Source: an uncultured Bacteroidales bacterium
GTDB lineage: Bacteria; Bacteroidota; Bacteroidia; Bacteroidales; FEN-979
Assembly (NCBI GenBank): GCA_903903985.1
Contig: CAIVAT010000160.1
Coordinates: 1-64,000, forward strand
Direction of reading: 5' to 3'
DNA: 64,000 nucleotides
In this document: one piece after another, positions 16,687-25,404 of the stretch
Layout: every line of letters starts with the position of its first letter
Position numbering within the stretch: position 1 is the first letter of the stretch
Translations under genes and position numbers: made by a program
The notes under the pieces: generated by a model
The model's database searches: none
Seen by the model: the letters and a program-made list of their open reading frames with translations, nothing else
Told to the model about the DNA's origin: nothing

Positions 16687-19600
16687 TTACTTGGCTGCCG
16701 GAACTAAGCTGTTGTTGACGTCACCACCAGCCAGTGATTTGATATTTTGGACAACATCTGCACCATTGACTGTCACTGTAGGTGTTTCAAATACATAGTT
16801 TGCAATCTTCCAGGCAGGCAGCGGCGTAATATCCGCAAGTTTTTGCCTCATCACAATCGGATCCTGTACATTAACCGTATTTGTCTGGTTAACATCGGCA
16901 GCCTTCTTTTGAAGCGGAGTGAAAGTGACCAGGTTGGAGATTTCCTTACGTGTGTTGATTACATCCTGAATACCGAGTCCACCCCATGTTTTAGCGCTGG
17001 TTGCATCAAGGACATAAACACCATCGATCGCGTAGATCGAGAAATTACCACTGACATTTGCTGTGGCTGTTTCAACAACTGTACCACTCTGGGTTTTCAG
17101 TGATACGATGGTTCCGTTCATAGGGGTATTTGCAGCATTATCATAGGTTACAAGACCGGAAACATTTCTCGACCAGCGTGAAGCACCCCACACCGGTGAT
17201 GTTGCCAATGGGAGGAAGTTCGGGCCATTCAGGTTGAAAGGATCAACAAGTTGGATTTCCGTATTATTTACAAAGGTATTGTTGTGACGGGTTGGAGCCT
17301 GGTACCAGGTTTGTTCGGTTGTGGGAGTCCAGTTTTGTCCTGCAGGCACATCAAAGTTTGTTGTCATGCCCGACATGAATGTATTTTCAATCTGTAAAAG
17401 ATTGGCGTCAGCGTTCGCCATGGTATTGTTGCCATCAATGTACAAACCGGTGGGCCAGCCCATGAATACGCAATTGTGAACCTTGAGTTGGGTATTGCGG
17501 CGAAGGTGCATTGCACGTTTGAAATTGGCATCAACGGTGGTCGCAAGTGTAACCATCGGGCCGACGATCGTGAAGTTGCTGAAAGTTCCCTGAGTATTCG
17601 GGGTATTTGCCGAACCGGTGGCATCATTATCAGATTCAAAGCCATTTGAACCGGAAATATCGGCAAAATTTTCACGTAACCCAACGCAGAACTGGTATTT
17701 GCCGGCAAAGCCATTATCCGTGTCAAACTCATCATCCTGACCTCTGAAGGCAATAAGATGCTTGCCATTATTTGTGCCGCCAAACCATTCGTAGGAATCG
17801 TCAGCGCTGTAGGAAACCTGGATATAATCTTCAATAGTTCCGCTACCGACGCCACCATGGGTCAGTCCATTGATTTCATTGTTCGGTGCAAAAGCGTAAC
17901 CCGGGAATTCAATACGGACATATTTCAAAGATCCGGAATTATCCGCATCATTCGGGGTTAACCCACCACCAAATGCAGAACCAACTCCACCTTCGATTAC
18001 TCCGGATCCACCTGGCAGATTTACAGTAGCAAGTCCACAAAGGATTACACCGCCCCAATCACCACGTGCGCGGCTTCCGGCATTTTCATTCGATGTAAAC
18101 ACGATGGGCTCAGTAGCTGTCCCATTCGCAATCAGTTTTGAGCCCTGCTCGATGATCAGGGCACTCTTGTTTGTTTTGTCGCCACGGATAATGGTTCCCG
18201 GGTCAATGGTCAGAGTTGCGCCGTTTCTGACATAAAGCCAGCCATTAAGTTTGTAAATAGTCTTGGCGGGTGTGAAATTAGGGCCTGCCAGGTTGAAAGG
18301 ATCAACCAGGCTGAGATCAGTATTGTTTGGAAGAACACTATTGTGACGGCTCGGTGCCAGGTACCAGTTCTGTTCGTCAGTTGAGCTCCAGGTCTGTCCT
18401 GAAGGAACGGCAAAGTTTGTCGCCATCCCGGTCATGATGCAATTCTCGACCTGTAAAACATTGTTGGTGGCATTTGCCTGAGTGTTGTTGCCGTCAATAT
18501 ACAGACCAACCGGCCAGCCGGCAAAAACCGAGTTGTAAACGCACAGGGTAGAATTCCTACGGATATGCATGGCACGCTTGAAATTGACATTGATCGGGGT
18601 CGAAGGAGTAACCAACGGACCAAAGATACTTACGTTGCAGAAGATGCAATGGGTGAGCGGCAGGTTTGAGCTTCCTGTAGCATCATTGTCAGACTCAAAA
18701 CCATTTGAACCTGAAATATCAGCAATATTCGGATCCCTGAGGGCAACGAGGAACTGGAGTTTCCCGCCGAAACCATTGTCTGTATCAAATTCATCATCGA
18801 GTCCGCGGAAAGCAATAAGATGTTTGCAATTCACTGTTCCGCCAAACCATTCAAAAGAATCGTCATTGCTGTATGAAACCTGGCAGTAATCAACTGTAGT
18901 GCCATTTCCGACACCACCAAAGGTGATCCCATTGATCTCATTATCCGGGGCAAAAGGATAGCCTGCAAATTCGACACGCAGATATTTGAGAATTCCTGAA
19001 TTATCGGCATTGTTGGGGGTTGCACCGCCACCATAGATTGAACCGACGCCACCTTCAATAACGGCCGTGCCACCGGGCTGGTTGATCGTTGAATAACCGC
19101 AAAGGATCAGTCCGCCCCAGTCGCCACGATCGCGTGAACCCGGAGCCTGGTTTGAGGTCATCACAATAGGCTGAGTCGCGGTTCCCTGTGCAATAAGTTT
19201 AGATCCGCGATCCATGATCAGCGCTGCTTTGTTTGATTTATCGCCGCGGATAATGGTCCCCGCCTGAATGGTCAGGGTAACTCCCGCATCCACATAAACC
19301 CATCCGTTCAGAAAGTAAACATTGTTCGAAGTCCAGGTTGTATTTGCAGTAATGTGACCAGCGTTGATCGTAACATTGGTTGGAGGATAAACCGTATTCT
19401 GGGGATCCCAGTTTGCCCATCCCTGTGTCCAGTCATACGTTCCGAAAGCGCCTACAAAATTGACCTGTTCGAAAAAGGGATCCGAAAGGTTTGAATTCGT
19501 AAACGAAGCTGTCCCAACAACCGGTGAATTACTTGACGACCAACGTGTATTCGTGGTAATCACATTCGTTGTTGTTCCGGTAGGATTTGTTGATCCGTCT

Positions 19601-19794
19601 CCAACAGTGATATTGGTGGCAGGATAAACAGTTGTTTGCGGTGTCCAGTTGGCCCATCCCTGGGTCCAGTCGGTTTTCCCAAAGGCACCTACATAAGTGA
19701 CTTTTTCAAAAAACGGGTCGGCGATCTGTGAAAAACCCGTAACAATCAACCCAATAAGCAGGGTAAGCGTAATTAATGTTCTTTTCATAATCAT
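16687..19794 (-). CDS. duplicated surface protein with C-terminal dockerin-like module
   Basis: 1035 residues. Signal peptide, then a short N-terminal duplication (DPFFEKVTYVGAFGKTDWTQ / DPFFEQVNFVGAFGTYDWTQ). Two copies of a large domain follow at about 155-500 and 510-860, period about 354 residues, each with GTIIRGDKxNKxALI, GDWGGxILCG, GGVGS and DDEFDTDNGF; the pattern suggests a right-handed beta-helix. An Ig-like module lies at about 875-945. The last 75 residues contain DVNQTNTVNVQD, a Ca-loop pattern close to DxNxxxxxxxxD followed by a helix, and a second segment NGADVVQNIKSLAGGDVNNS; this looks like a type I dockerin. No T9SS sorting domain is present. An in-frame ATG two codons downstream (19788) is an equally good start. 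Substrate or ligand unknown. Confidence 0.8.
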   Translation of the reverse strand: MIMKRTLITLTLLIGLIVTGFSQIADPFFEKVTYVGAFGKTDWTQGWANWTPQTTVYPATNITVGDGSTNPTGTTTNVITTNTRWSSSNSPVVGTASFTNSNLSDPFFEQVNFVGAFGTYDWTQGWANWDPQNTVYPPTNVTINAGHITANTTWTSNNVYFLNGWVYVDAGVTLTIQAGTIIRGDKSNKAALIMDRGSKLIAQGTATQPIVMTSNQAPGSRDRGDWGGLILCGYSTINQPGGTAVIEGGVGSIYGGGATPNNADNSGILKYLRVEFAGYPFAPDNEINGITFGGVGNGTTVDYCQVSYSNDDSFEWFGGTVNCKHLIAFRGLDDEFDTDNGFGGKLQFLVALRDPNIADISGSNGFESDNDATGSSNLPLTHCIFCNVSIFGPLVTPSTPINVNFKRAMHIRRNSTLCVYNSVFAGWPVGLYIDGNNTQANATNNVLQVENCIMTGMATNFAVPSGQTWSSTDEQNWYLAPSRHNSVLPNNTDLSLVDPFNLAGPNFTPAKTIYKLNGWLYVRNGATLTIDPGTIIRGDKTNKSALIIEQGSKLIANGTATEPIVFTSNENAGSRARGDWGGVILCGLATVNLPGGSGVIEGGVGSAFGGGLTPNDADNSGSLKYVRIEFPGYAFAPNNEINGLTHGGVGSGTIEDYIQVSYSADDSYEWFGGTNNGKHLIAFRGQDDEFDTDNGFAGKYQFCVGLRENFADISGSNGFESDNDATGSANTPNTQGTFSNFTIVGPMVTLATTVDANFKRAMHLRRNTQLKVHNCVFMGWPTGLYIDGNNTMANADANLLQIENTFMSGMTTNFDVPAGQNWTPTTEQTWYQAPTRHNNTFVNNTEIQLVDPFNLNGPNFLPLATSPVWGASRWSRNVSGLVTYDNAANTPMNGTIVSLKTQSGTVVETATANVSGNFSIYAIDGVYVLDATSAKTWGGLGIQDVINTRKEISNLVTFTPLQKKAADVNQTNTVNVQDPIVMRQKLADITPLPAWKIANYVFETPTVTVNGADVVQNIKSLAGGDVNNSLVPAAK

Positions 19795-19828
19795 CTAGGT
19801 TTAAAGGTTTAAAATTGTTTTCACTTGA

Positions 19829-20911
19829 CTATTTAACAATCATCATTTTACTTTGTACTGAGGTCCTGTCCCGACCTGTGAATGTCATCTGATAGTAGTA
19901 AATTCCCGCAGCCAAATCGCTTGTGTTTAATGGCACGCTGAAAGCACCCGGTTTGCTTGGTCCGCAGAACAATACCGAAACCATCTGGCCCATCGATCCA
20001 TATACAGCCAGCTTAACGAATCCTTCCTGGTTAATCCTGTATCCGATCTGTGTTATTCCTGAAAATGGATTGGGGAAGTTCTGGAACAGGGTAAGATCAT
20101 CTCGTTTACGTTCCGTTGATCCGGTTAAAATACAGGTATCGCATTCCGAGAAGCAAACCAATTTTAGAATGGTATCATTGGCTGGTACGAGCAGGGTTCT
20201 GCTTCCATTCGCAGCACAGGCAGGAGGCACTGTTTCATAGTTGGCAGCGGAATTTCCGTTCACAAATTTATACTGAACCAGGGTGCCGGTCGGTAAACTG
20301 TCACTATAGGAAAACACACTGTCCACTGAATTGATCATCGGAGTTGCGGCCGGGTTCCAGCCCTGGAATGTGCCGGAGATATGTACACCGTCGGTGGAGA
20401 TATTCTGCGTTATCATATCCACCCTGAAGGTTACCTGTCGAAAAACAACCGGTGCATTTACTGCTCCGTTCACCGGTGCAGTTGGAATAATATTATATAG
20501 TGCATCCGTAAATTCATTCACCATAAAAGTTAAAGGTGAATTGCCTCCCTTGTAGGTGAATTTGATCTCATAAAACGTGGTATTGTCGGGAATTGCGAGG
20601 GTAAGTAAACTTGGTTCAAGCCAGTTAGCCGAAACCAATCCGTTATGACCGGCAAAGAACCACTGGCTTTGCGGCATTGCAGAATAAAAATTGGTGAGCG
20701 AATCGTAGTGTAAAACTGCAGTGTCGTAAGAAATCTGGATGTTGGCCCCGCTGATGGGAACACCGCTGCTGCTGGCTCCTGCCAATTTCACTGGAATGTA
20801 AACGATCTGTCCGACAGTGGCTGTCACGGTTGGTACAGATACAGTTAATGTCTGAGCCTGGGAACCAAAAAACATCGCCAGAACAAAAAATATCAATACT
20901 TGTCTTTTCAT
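19829..20911 (-). CDS. T9SS-exported cohesin-like protein with CBM48/E-set-like domain
   Basis: 360 residues. Signal peptide (ending GSQAQ), cohesin-like domain at about 21-152 (VGQIVYIPVKLAGASSS ... TTFYEIKFTYKGGN), then a domain at about 154-262 with VTFRVDMITQ, GVHISGTFQGWNPAATPM and LVQYKFVNG, the pattern of the glycogen-binding/E-set domains often found in Bacteroidetes surface proteins, then a T9SS sorting domain at about 288-360 (FQNFPNPFSGITQIGYRI ... GIYYYQMTF). It is the second gene of the operon, starting 9 bases after the TonB-receptor gene, so the two are surely co-transcribed. Confidence 0.85.
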   Translation of the reverse strand: MKRQVLIFFVLAMFFGSQAQTLTVSVPTVTATVGQIVYIPVKLAGASSSGVPISGANIQISYDTAVLHYDSLTNFYSAMPQSQWFFAGHNGLVSANWLEPSLLTLAIPDNTTFYEIKFTYKGGNSPLTFMVNEFTDALYNIIPTAPVNGAVNAPVVFRQVTFRVDMITQNISTDGVHISGTFQGWNPAATPMINSVDSVFSYSDSLPTGTLVQYKFVNGNSAANYETVPPACAANGSRTLLVPANDTILKLVCFSECDTCILTGSTERKRDDLTLFQNFPNPFSGITQIGYRINQEGFVKLAVYGSMGQMVSVLFCGPSKPGAFSVPLNTSDLAAGIYYYQMTFTGRDRTSVQSKMMIVK

Positions 20912-20920
20912 AATATTTAT

Positions 20921-23785
20921 TTAAATTGCATAGCTTATCCCGAAAGAAAATACCCGGCCCGGGGTGTATGCCTTAACCTTGATGATGGCATCAGGCAGGC
21001 CTTCCGTTTTCATGGTTTGCTGGATCAGGGATTCTTGATTAAGGATGTCTTTGATTCCGAATTTTACTGCCAGGTTCCGTCCGATCCTTTTTTGTATGGT
21101 AAAATCGAGGATGTTCCGAGGCATTTCGTATGAGTTGGGAATATCTGGAGTTCCGATACCTACGATCCGTTTGCCGAAAACATTGTAAAGCAGGCTGAGA
21201 GAAAGATCGTTTTTGACATTCTGGAAGTAAAGTCCGGCATTTACGATATATGGTGACTGGCCGTACATGGGCCGGTTATGATCGAGGACGAACAGGTACT
21301 CAGGGTTCGTTTCCACGCGTGATCTGATGTAGGCTGCATTGAGCACGACTGAAAAGTTCCTGAACGTCCGTAAAAAATTATGTTTTGCTGCCCAGTCCTG
21401 AAAGCCGATCCTGATATCAACTTCGGCGCCAATGCTGTTCCCATTGATCGCGTTGAGGTAGTGGAGGTCCCATTCCCCACCTGAGGCAGGCACCCAGGTT
21501 GCTTCAATCGGACTGTCAAATTTTTTGTAAAATGCACCGAGCGTGATCATTTCACCCGGGCTTGGATACCACTCATAACGTAGATCATAGTTATCGATGT
21601 AACATGATCTGATACCCGGGTTGCCGTAAACCGTCACATTCTCCTTAAAATTATAAAATGCAAACGGGGCCACCTCCCTGAATTCGGGCCGGTTGATGGT
21701 TCTTCCGTAAGCCAGCCTGATAAGGTTCTTTTCATTGATGTTGAATGTTACATTCACCGAAGGAAAAAGGTTGACGGTATCCCGCGTTGTTTGTACGACC
21801 ATTTCACGGTTCGCATCCGGTCCTGAGAGAACCAGTTTGTTACTTTCCACCCGCAACCCACCATATATGTTCAGAAAAGTTCCGATCGGGATCCTCAATG
21901 CAAGATAACCTGCCAGCAATGTGTTTTCAATTTTATACTGGTATCCCGGGTCATAAACCTCCCGGTAGATCACCCCGTCCTGGTAATTGAAATTGCTTTC
22001 GGTATATACGCTGTCGATAGGCTGATGCAGGATCTCCTGGTTAATGTAACCCGTTTTTGCCCAGATCACGCCAAACGGACGGACATAGAAATCGCGGTTT
22101 TTCAGTTCGCCGAAGATCCCGGTTTTGATTTCCGGCCTGAAGGTACCAATCGTGAAGGAATGCTGGTAGTTGGCATTCCCGTTGTAAATATTTTCCTTTA
22201 CATCTGCAAACAGCCTCGCATTGCCGTCGGCATTGGCTGTGGCTGTATAGTCAAGCTGGTAGGGGTAATAGGTGGTTTCATTCTTTTTGGGTGCATAATA
22301 ATTGATCAGCCGGTTGTCGGGTTCACTCTGGTTGGCATATGAATATCCAAAGGTCCATTTCAACGAATTGGATTCATTCATGGTATGGGTTCCGCCAACT
22401 GATCCGGAATAAATTGTTCTGCTGGCATACCCGAGCATCGTTTTATATACATGGTTGTCATCCCGGTAATGGTCCACCCCGGTGCGGATGATGGTGGAGG
22501 TGATCCCTGTCTGGTTGAACAGGTTGTTGAATTCAAAAATATTTTTTCCTGCTGCAAGCGACCAGTTTGAGATGGCACCGATGCCGATACCTTCATCGTT
22601 TTCCGAATCCTGGTAAGATTTTGAATAGGTCACACCACTACTGGTGGTTCCGTATGATTCAACCTTTAAACGTTGGATGTCGTCGATGCTGTGGCTTAAC
22701 TTATAGCTCAATGCCGTAATAGTCCCAATTTTTATACGTCCGGCATTGAAAATGTGGCTGAAATCAACATTGAATTTATTATCAAGCGGTGCCGTTCGGC
22801 CGGTGCTTGAGGAGATCGAACTGAATGAATGGGCAATGTCGAGCATCCGCTGCTTGCGGTAGGCGTTCTCTTCAGGTGTACCGCCACTGCTGTAATCCTG
22901 CAGTTGAAGGACTTCGTTTGTTGATGGAACGTTTCCGGGAAGTTTTCGGGTTCCATTGTCAAAACCCAGCCAGTCGGTGCTGCTTCCCTTGTATTTCTGA
23001 AATTCCTTGAAGGATGACCCGTCATTGTATCCTACCGTATAACCAAAGCCGATGCTGTTTTTTTCCGGTATGTTTTTCGTGGAAATCTGGATGAAAGCTC
23101 CGGCGAAATCAGCAGGAATTTCAGGGGCAGGGGTTTTATAGATTACCATATTGTTAATCATATTACTTGGAAGTACATCGAATGAAAAGGCGCGCTGGTC
23201 TGTTTCACTGCTGGGAGTTGATGCGTTGTTAAGCCATACGGTGTTATACCGTTCGATGAGCCCGCGAACCACCACAAACCGGCCACCCATAATGGTAACG
23301 CCCGGGAGTCTTCTGATAACCTCCGAAGCATCCTTGTCCTGCGATTTGGCGATCATTTGCGACGAAACACCAACAATGATCAGGTTACTCTGTTTGCTGG
23401 AATTGATGACCGATATCTCCGTGTCTGTTTTTTTTCTTGCCGTTACCGAAACTTCAGAAAGCTGCGTGGTGGTTTCGGTGATACCGTGATCAAGGGTCGT
23501 TACTTTATCTTTACTGACTTTGACCCCAGGGATGGTATCGACTTTATAAGAGATAAAGGAGACGATGATCTGATAGGTGCCTGGTTTGATATTTTTAATA
23601 TGGTAGTTTCCTTCTAAATCGGTCGATGCCCCAATCGTGGTTCCTTTGATAAATACACTTGCGCCAACAATGCTTTCCTTTGTCTTCAGATCAGTGATAT
23701 TTCCCTGGATGGACCCCTGGCCAAATGATGTCAACGAAAGAAATTCAATAAATAAAACAGAAAAGAGTATGATGCAATGCTTCAT
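20921..23785 (-). CDS. TonB-dependent outer-membrane receptor
   Basis: 954 residues from the chosen start. The frame is open six codons further upstream, but that ATG overlaps a perfect -7 element, so MKHCIILF is preferred. After the signal peptide comes a carboxypeptidase-regulatory-like domain (QGNITDLKTKESIVGASVFI, about 25-110), a plug domain (about 125-235, with VIRRLPGVTIMGGRFVVVRG) and a beta-barrel ending in GRVFSFGISYAI. It moves a ligand across the outer membrane using TonB. No SusD partner is encoded; instead three cohesin-like proteins and one dockerin-like protein follow in the operon. The promoter carries three 11-bp-phased TTAAY units exactly 21 bp upstream of the -7 element, predicting control by a PhoB-type regulator. 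Confidence 0.9.
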   Translation of the reverse strand: MKHCIILFSVLFIEFLSLTSFGQGSIQGNITDLKTKESIVGASVFIKGTTIGASTDLEGNYHIKNIKPGTYQIIVSFISYKVDTIPGVKVSKDKVTTLDHGITETTTQLSEVSVTARKKTDTEISVINSSKQSNLIIVGVSSQMIAKSQDKDASEVIRRLPGVTIMGGRFVVVRGLIERYNTVWLNNASTPSSETDQRAFSFDVLPSNMINNMVIYKTPAPEIPADFAGAFIQISTKNIPEKNSIGFGYTVGYNDGSSFKEFQKYKGSSTDWLGFDNGTRKLPGNVPSTNEVLQLQDYSSGGTPEENAYRKQRMLDIAHSFSSISSSTGRTAPLDNKFNVDFSHIFNAGRIKIGTITALSYKLSHSIDDIQRLKVESYGTTSSGVTYSKSYQDSENDEGIGIGAISNWSLAAGKNIFEFNNLFNQTGITSTIIRTGVDHYRDDNHVYKTMLGYASRTIYSGSVGGTHTMNESNSLKWTFGYSYANQSEPDNRLINYYAPKKNETTYYPYQLDYTATANADGNARLFADVKENIYNGNANYQHSFTIGTFRPEIKTGIFGELKNRDFYVRPFGVIWAKTGYINQEILHQPIDSVYTESNFNYQDGVIYREVYDPGYQYKIENTLLAGYLALRIPIGTFLNIYGGLRVESNKLVLSGPDANREMVVQTTRDTVNLFPSVNVTFNINEKNLIRLAYGRTINRPEFREVAPFAFYNFKENVTVYGNPGIRSCYIDNYDLRYEWYPSPGEMITLGAFYKKFDSPIEATWVPASGGEWDLHYLNAINGNSIGAEVDIRIGFQDWAAKHNFLRTFRNFSVVLNAAYIRSRVETNPEYLFVLDHNRPMYGQSPYIVNAGLYFQNVKNDLSLSLLYNVFGKRIVGIGTPDIPNSYEMPRNILDFTIQKRIGRNLAVKFGIKDILNQESLIQQTMKTEGLPDAIIKVKAYTPGRVFSFGISYAI

Positions 23786-23800
23786 TGGAAATATTTGCGG

Positions 23801-23856
23801 CAAAATTACCGCACGGGCTCCATAGGGATGTTAATTGAACATTAACTCCTTGTTAA
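23801..23856 (-). promoter_or_regulatory. PhoB-type array and promoter for TonB-receptor operon
   Basis: Read on the minus strand, units TTAAC (23852-23856), TTAAT (23841-23845) and TTAAC (23830-23834) are spaced exactly 11 bp apart. After a 21-bp gap comes TAATTTTG (23801-23808), a perfect -7 element. The start codon at 23785 is 16 bases further. The geometry is that of an activator of the PhoB/OmpR family replacing the -33 element. Confidence 0.75.
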
Positions 23857-23958
23857 CAATATGTGAAGTTTTACATACCTGCCTATATGGCTATAACAAT
23901 CAGCTTTTATTGAATGTGTAAGAAAATTGGAGGATTTTATCCGGAAATCGATATAATA

Positions 23959-23976
23959 TTTAATATTCAGTTAACA
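23959..23976. promoter_or_regulatory. extra two-unit PhoB-type site without promoter
   Basis: TTAAT at 23960 and TTAAC at 23971 are 11 bp apart. The 18 bases TTTAATATTCAGTTAACA are identical to those at 25341-25358. No -7 element lies at the expected distance in either direction, so it may be an upstream auxiliary site for the divergent genes. Confidence 0.5.
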
Positions 23977-24064
23977 TTTGGCAACTTGACGGTTATCCTG
24001 AACGATTATTGATAACTTTCCAATAAACTCCCGGCTATTTGTCATGCAAGGTAGTAGGAGTAAT

Positions 24065-24109
24065 TTAATAGATATTTAACATGGGTCTTACTTTGTAATT
24101 GTACTTTTA
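24065..24109 (+). promoter_or_regulatory. PhoB-type array and promoter for the 24138 gene
   Basis: TTAAT at 24065-24069 and TTAAC at 24076-24080 are 11 bp apart. A 21-bp gap leads to TACTTTTA at 24102-24109, a -7 element with one mismatch. The start codon follows 28 bases later. Confidence 0.6.
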
Positions 24110-24137
24110 CGGGATTAACCAACAAAAAGAATAAAAC

Positions 24138-24485
24138 ATGAAAAAACTAATAAAAGGTTTGCCGGAGGTTCATATCCTCGGGGATTTGAAGGAGGTAAAA
24201 AAACTTATCTCAGGAGTGAACAAGAAAAAAACCCTTGTCATATTCCAGGACGGAGATGAGGGATCATTTTACCTGGAGATTGAGAAAAAATTTCAATCGA
24301 TCTTACAGAAAGACATCAATCAGCTTGCAAAAGATTACCGGTTGATATTCTTCTCGTTTTTCCCAAGCCGCAAAAAGGTTGAGCCAATAATTGATGATCA
24401 ACCTGAATTGATGATGCCAGAAAAGAAAGAGAAAAGGGAAAAAGGAAAGAAAGAAGAGAAGAAAGCGAAAAGTAAGAAGAAATAG
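24138..24485 (+). CDS. small protein with Lys-rich tail, predicted PhoB-regulon member
   Basis: 115 residues, no signal peptide. Residues 1-75 have an alpha/beta pattern (PEVHILGDLKEVKKLISGVN, KKTLVIFQDGDEGSFYLEI). Residues 90-115 are almost only Lys and Glu, ending KKAKSKKK. No family recognised. The basic tail might bind polyphosphate, nucleic acid or membrane lipid headgroups, but nothing proves this. The promoter has the 11-bp TTAAY pair at the standard 21-bp distance, linking it to the neighbouring response regulator. Confidence 0.65.
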   Translation: MKKLIKGLPEVHILGDLKEVKKLISGVNKKKTLVIFQDGDEGSFYLEIEKKFQSILQKDINQLAKDYRLIFFSFFPSRKKVEPIIDDQPELMMPEKKEKREKGKKEEKKAKSKKK

Positions 24486-24503
24486 AAATAGGGGTTATTA
24501 TTT

Positions 24504-25190
24504 TTATCCTTCCCAAAATTTATATCCGATACCTTTAACGGTTTTGATACTGCTGATGCCCAATTTTTCACGTATTCTGCGGATATGGACATCTATGGTT
24601 CTGTCACCAACAATAACATCTTCGCCCCATACATTATCAAATATCTTGTCACGGGATACAACTTTGCCATTTTGTGAGACTAGGAATAACAGCAGTTCAA
24701 ACTCCATCCTCACAAGGCTGATCTCCTGATCATCCTTTATGACAATGTAACGGCTTTTATCAATCGTAAAGCCTTTCAGGGTAATGATACTCGTGTTTTT
24801 AGGCACCTCTTTCAGCCTTCTTAACAAAGCCTGGACACGACTCACAAACACTTTTGGTATAATCGGTTTGGTAATATAATCATCGGCACCGGCCTCAAAT
24901 CCGGCAATCTGGGAATAATCTTCCCCACGGGCAGTTAAAAAAATGATCAGCGTATCAGCGATATCAGGATTCTTTCTGATTTCAAGGCAGGTTTCCATGC
25001 CATCCATGACAGGCATCATCACATCAAGAATTACTAAATGCGGCCTGTGCTGCTTGATCAGGTTAAGTGCTTTCTGTCCGTTTTTTGCTTTTAAAACCTT
25101 ATATCCTTCCCGACCTAAATTATATCCCAGGAATTCAAGAATATCCGGTTCATCATCAACCAAAAGAATTGTTATCTCGCTATTTTCCAT
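24504..25190 (-). CDS. PhoB/OmpR-family response regulator
   Basis: 228 residues. Receiver domain 1-122 with acidic pocket DDE (12-14), phosphoacceptor Asp in VILDVMMP, FLTARGED and Lys in ADDYITKPI. Winged-helix DNA-binding domain about 130-228 with LVRMEFELLLFL, VVSRDKIFDNVWG, VGDRTIDVHIRRIREKLG and IKTVKGIGYKF, which is close to PhoB. PhoB-family dimers bind direct repeats with an 11-bp period, and such repeats lie upstream of this gene and of five others nearby. It is likely autoregulated. No sensor kinase (PhoR) is encoded next to it, so the partner must be elsewhere. The name PhoB is inferred from the regulon, hence no symbol. Confidence 0.88.
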   Translation of the reverse strand: MENSEITILLVDDEPDILEFLGYNLGREGYKVLKAKNGQKALNLIKQHRPHLVILDVMMPVMDGMETCLEIRKNPDIADTLIIFLTARGEDYSQIAGFEAGADDYITKPIIPKVFVSRVQALLRRLKEVPKNTSIITLKGFTIDKSRYIVIKDDQEISLVRMEFELLLFLVSQNGKVVSRDKIFDNVWGEDVIVGDRTIDVHIRRIREKLGISSIKTVKGIGYKFWEG

Positions 25191-25234
25191 ACAATATTAA
25201 TCTTCTGCCCAAAATTCAGCGATTTTCATGAATA

Positions 25235-25301
25235 CAAAGATCATCTCTTCAATGCAACAATATGTTAACTTAAAAACAAATAATGGTTAAATAATCGTTA
25301 A
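25235..25301 (-). promoter_or_regulatory. PhoB-type array and promoter for the response regulator gene
   Basis: On the minus strand TTAAC occurs at 25297-25301, 25286-25290 and 25264-25268; spacing is 11 and 22 bp, so one position of a four-unit array is degenerate. A 21-bp gap leads to GATCTTTG at 25235-25242, a -7 element with one mismatch. This predicts autoregulation. Confidence 0.65.
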
Positions 25302-25330
25302 CTTATTAGGACCATTTGGAAGTCAGAGAA

Positions 25331-25386
25331 TTAATGCTAATTTAATATTCAGTTAACACTGGCGGGGGGCGTATACGCTACATTTG
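25331..25386 (+). promoter_or_regulatory. PhoB-type array and promoter for the 25405 gene
   Basis: TTAAT (25331), TTAAT (25342) and TTAAC (25353) are spaced 11 bp apart. After 21 bp comes TACATTTG (25379-25386), a perfect -7 element, 18 bases before the start codon. Confidence 0.75.
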
Positions 25387-25404
25387 CCTCAAAAATTTCT
25401 CCCT

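Noticed and set aside
19801-19850. TTTAAA repeats before the dockerin-like gene as another PhoB-type site
   Set aside because: The spacing is not 11 bp and the gap to the upstream operon gene is only 34 bases.
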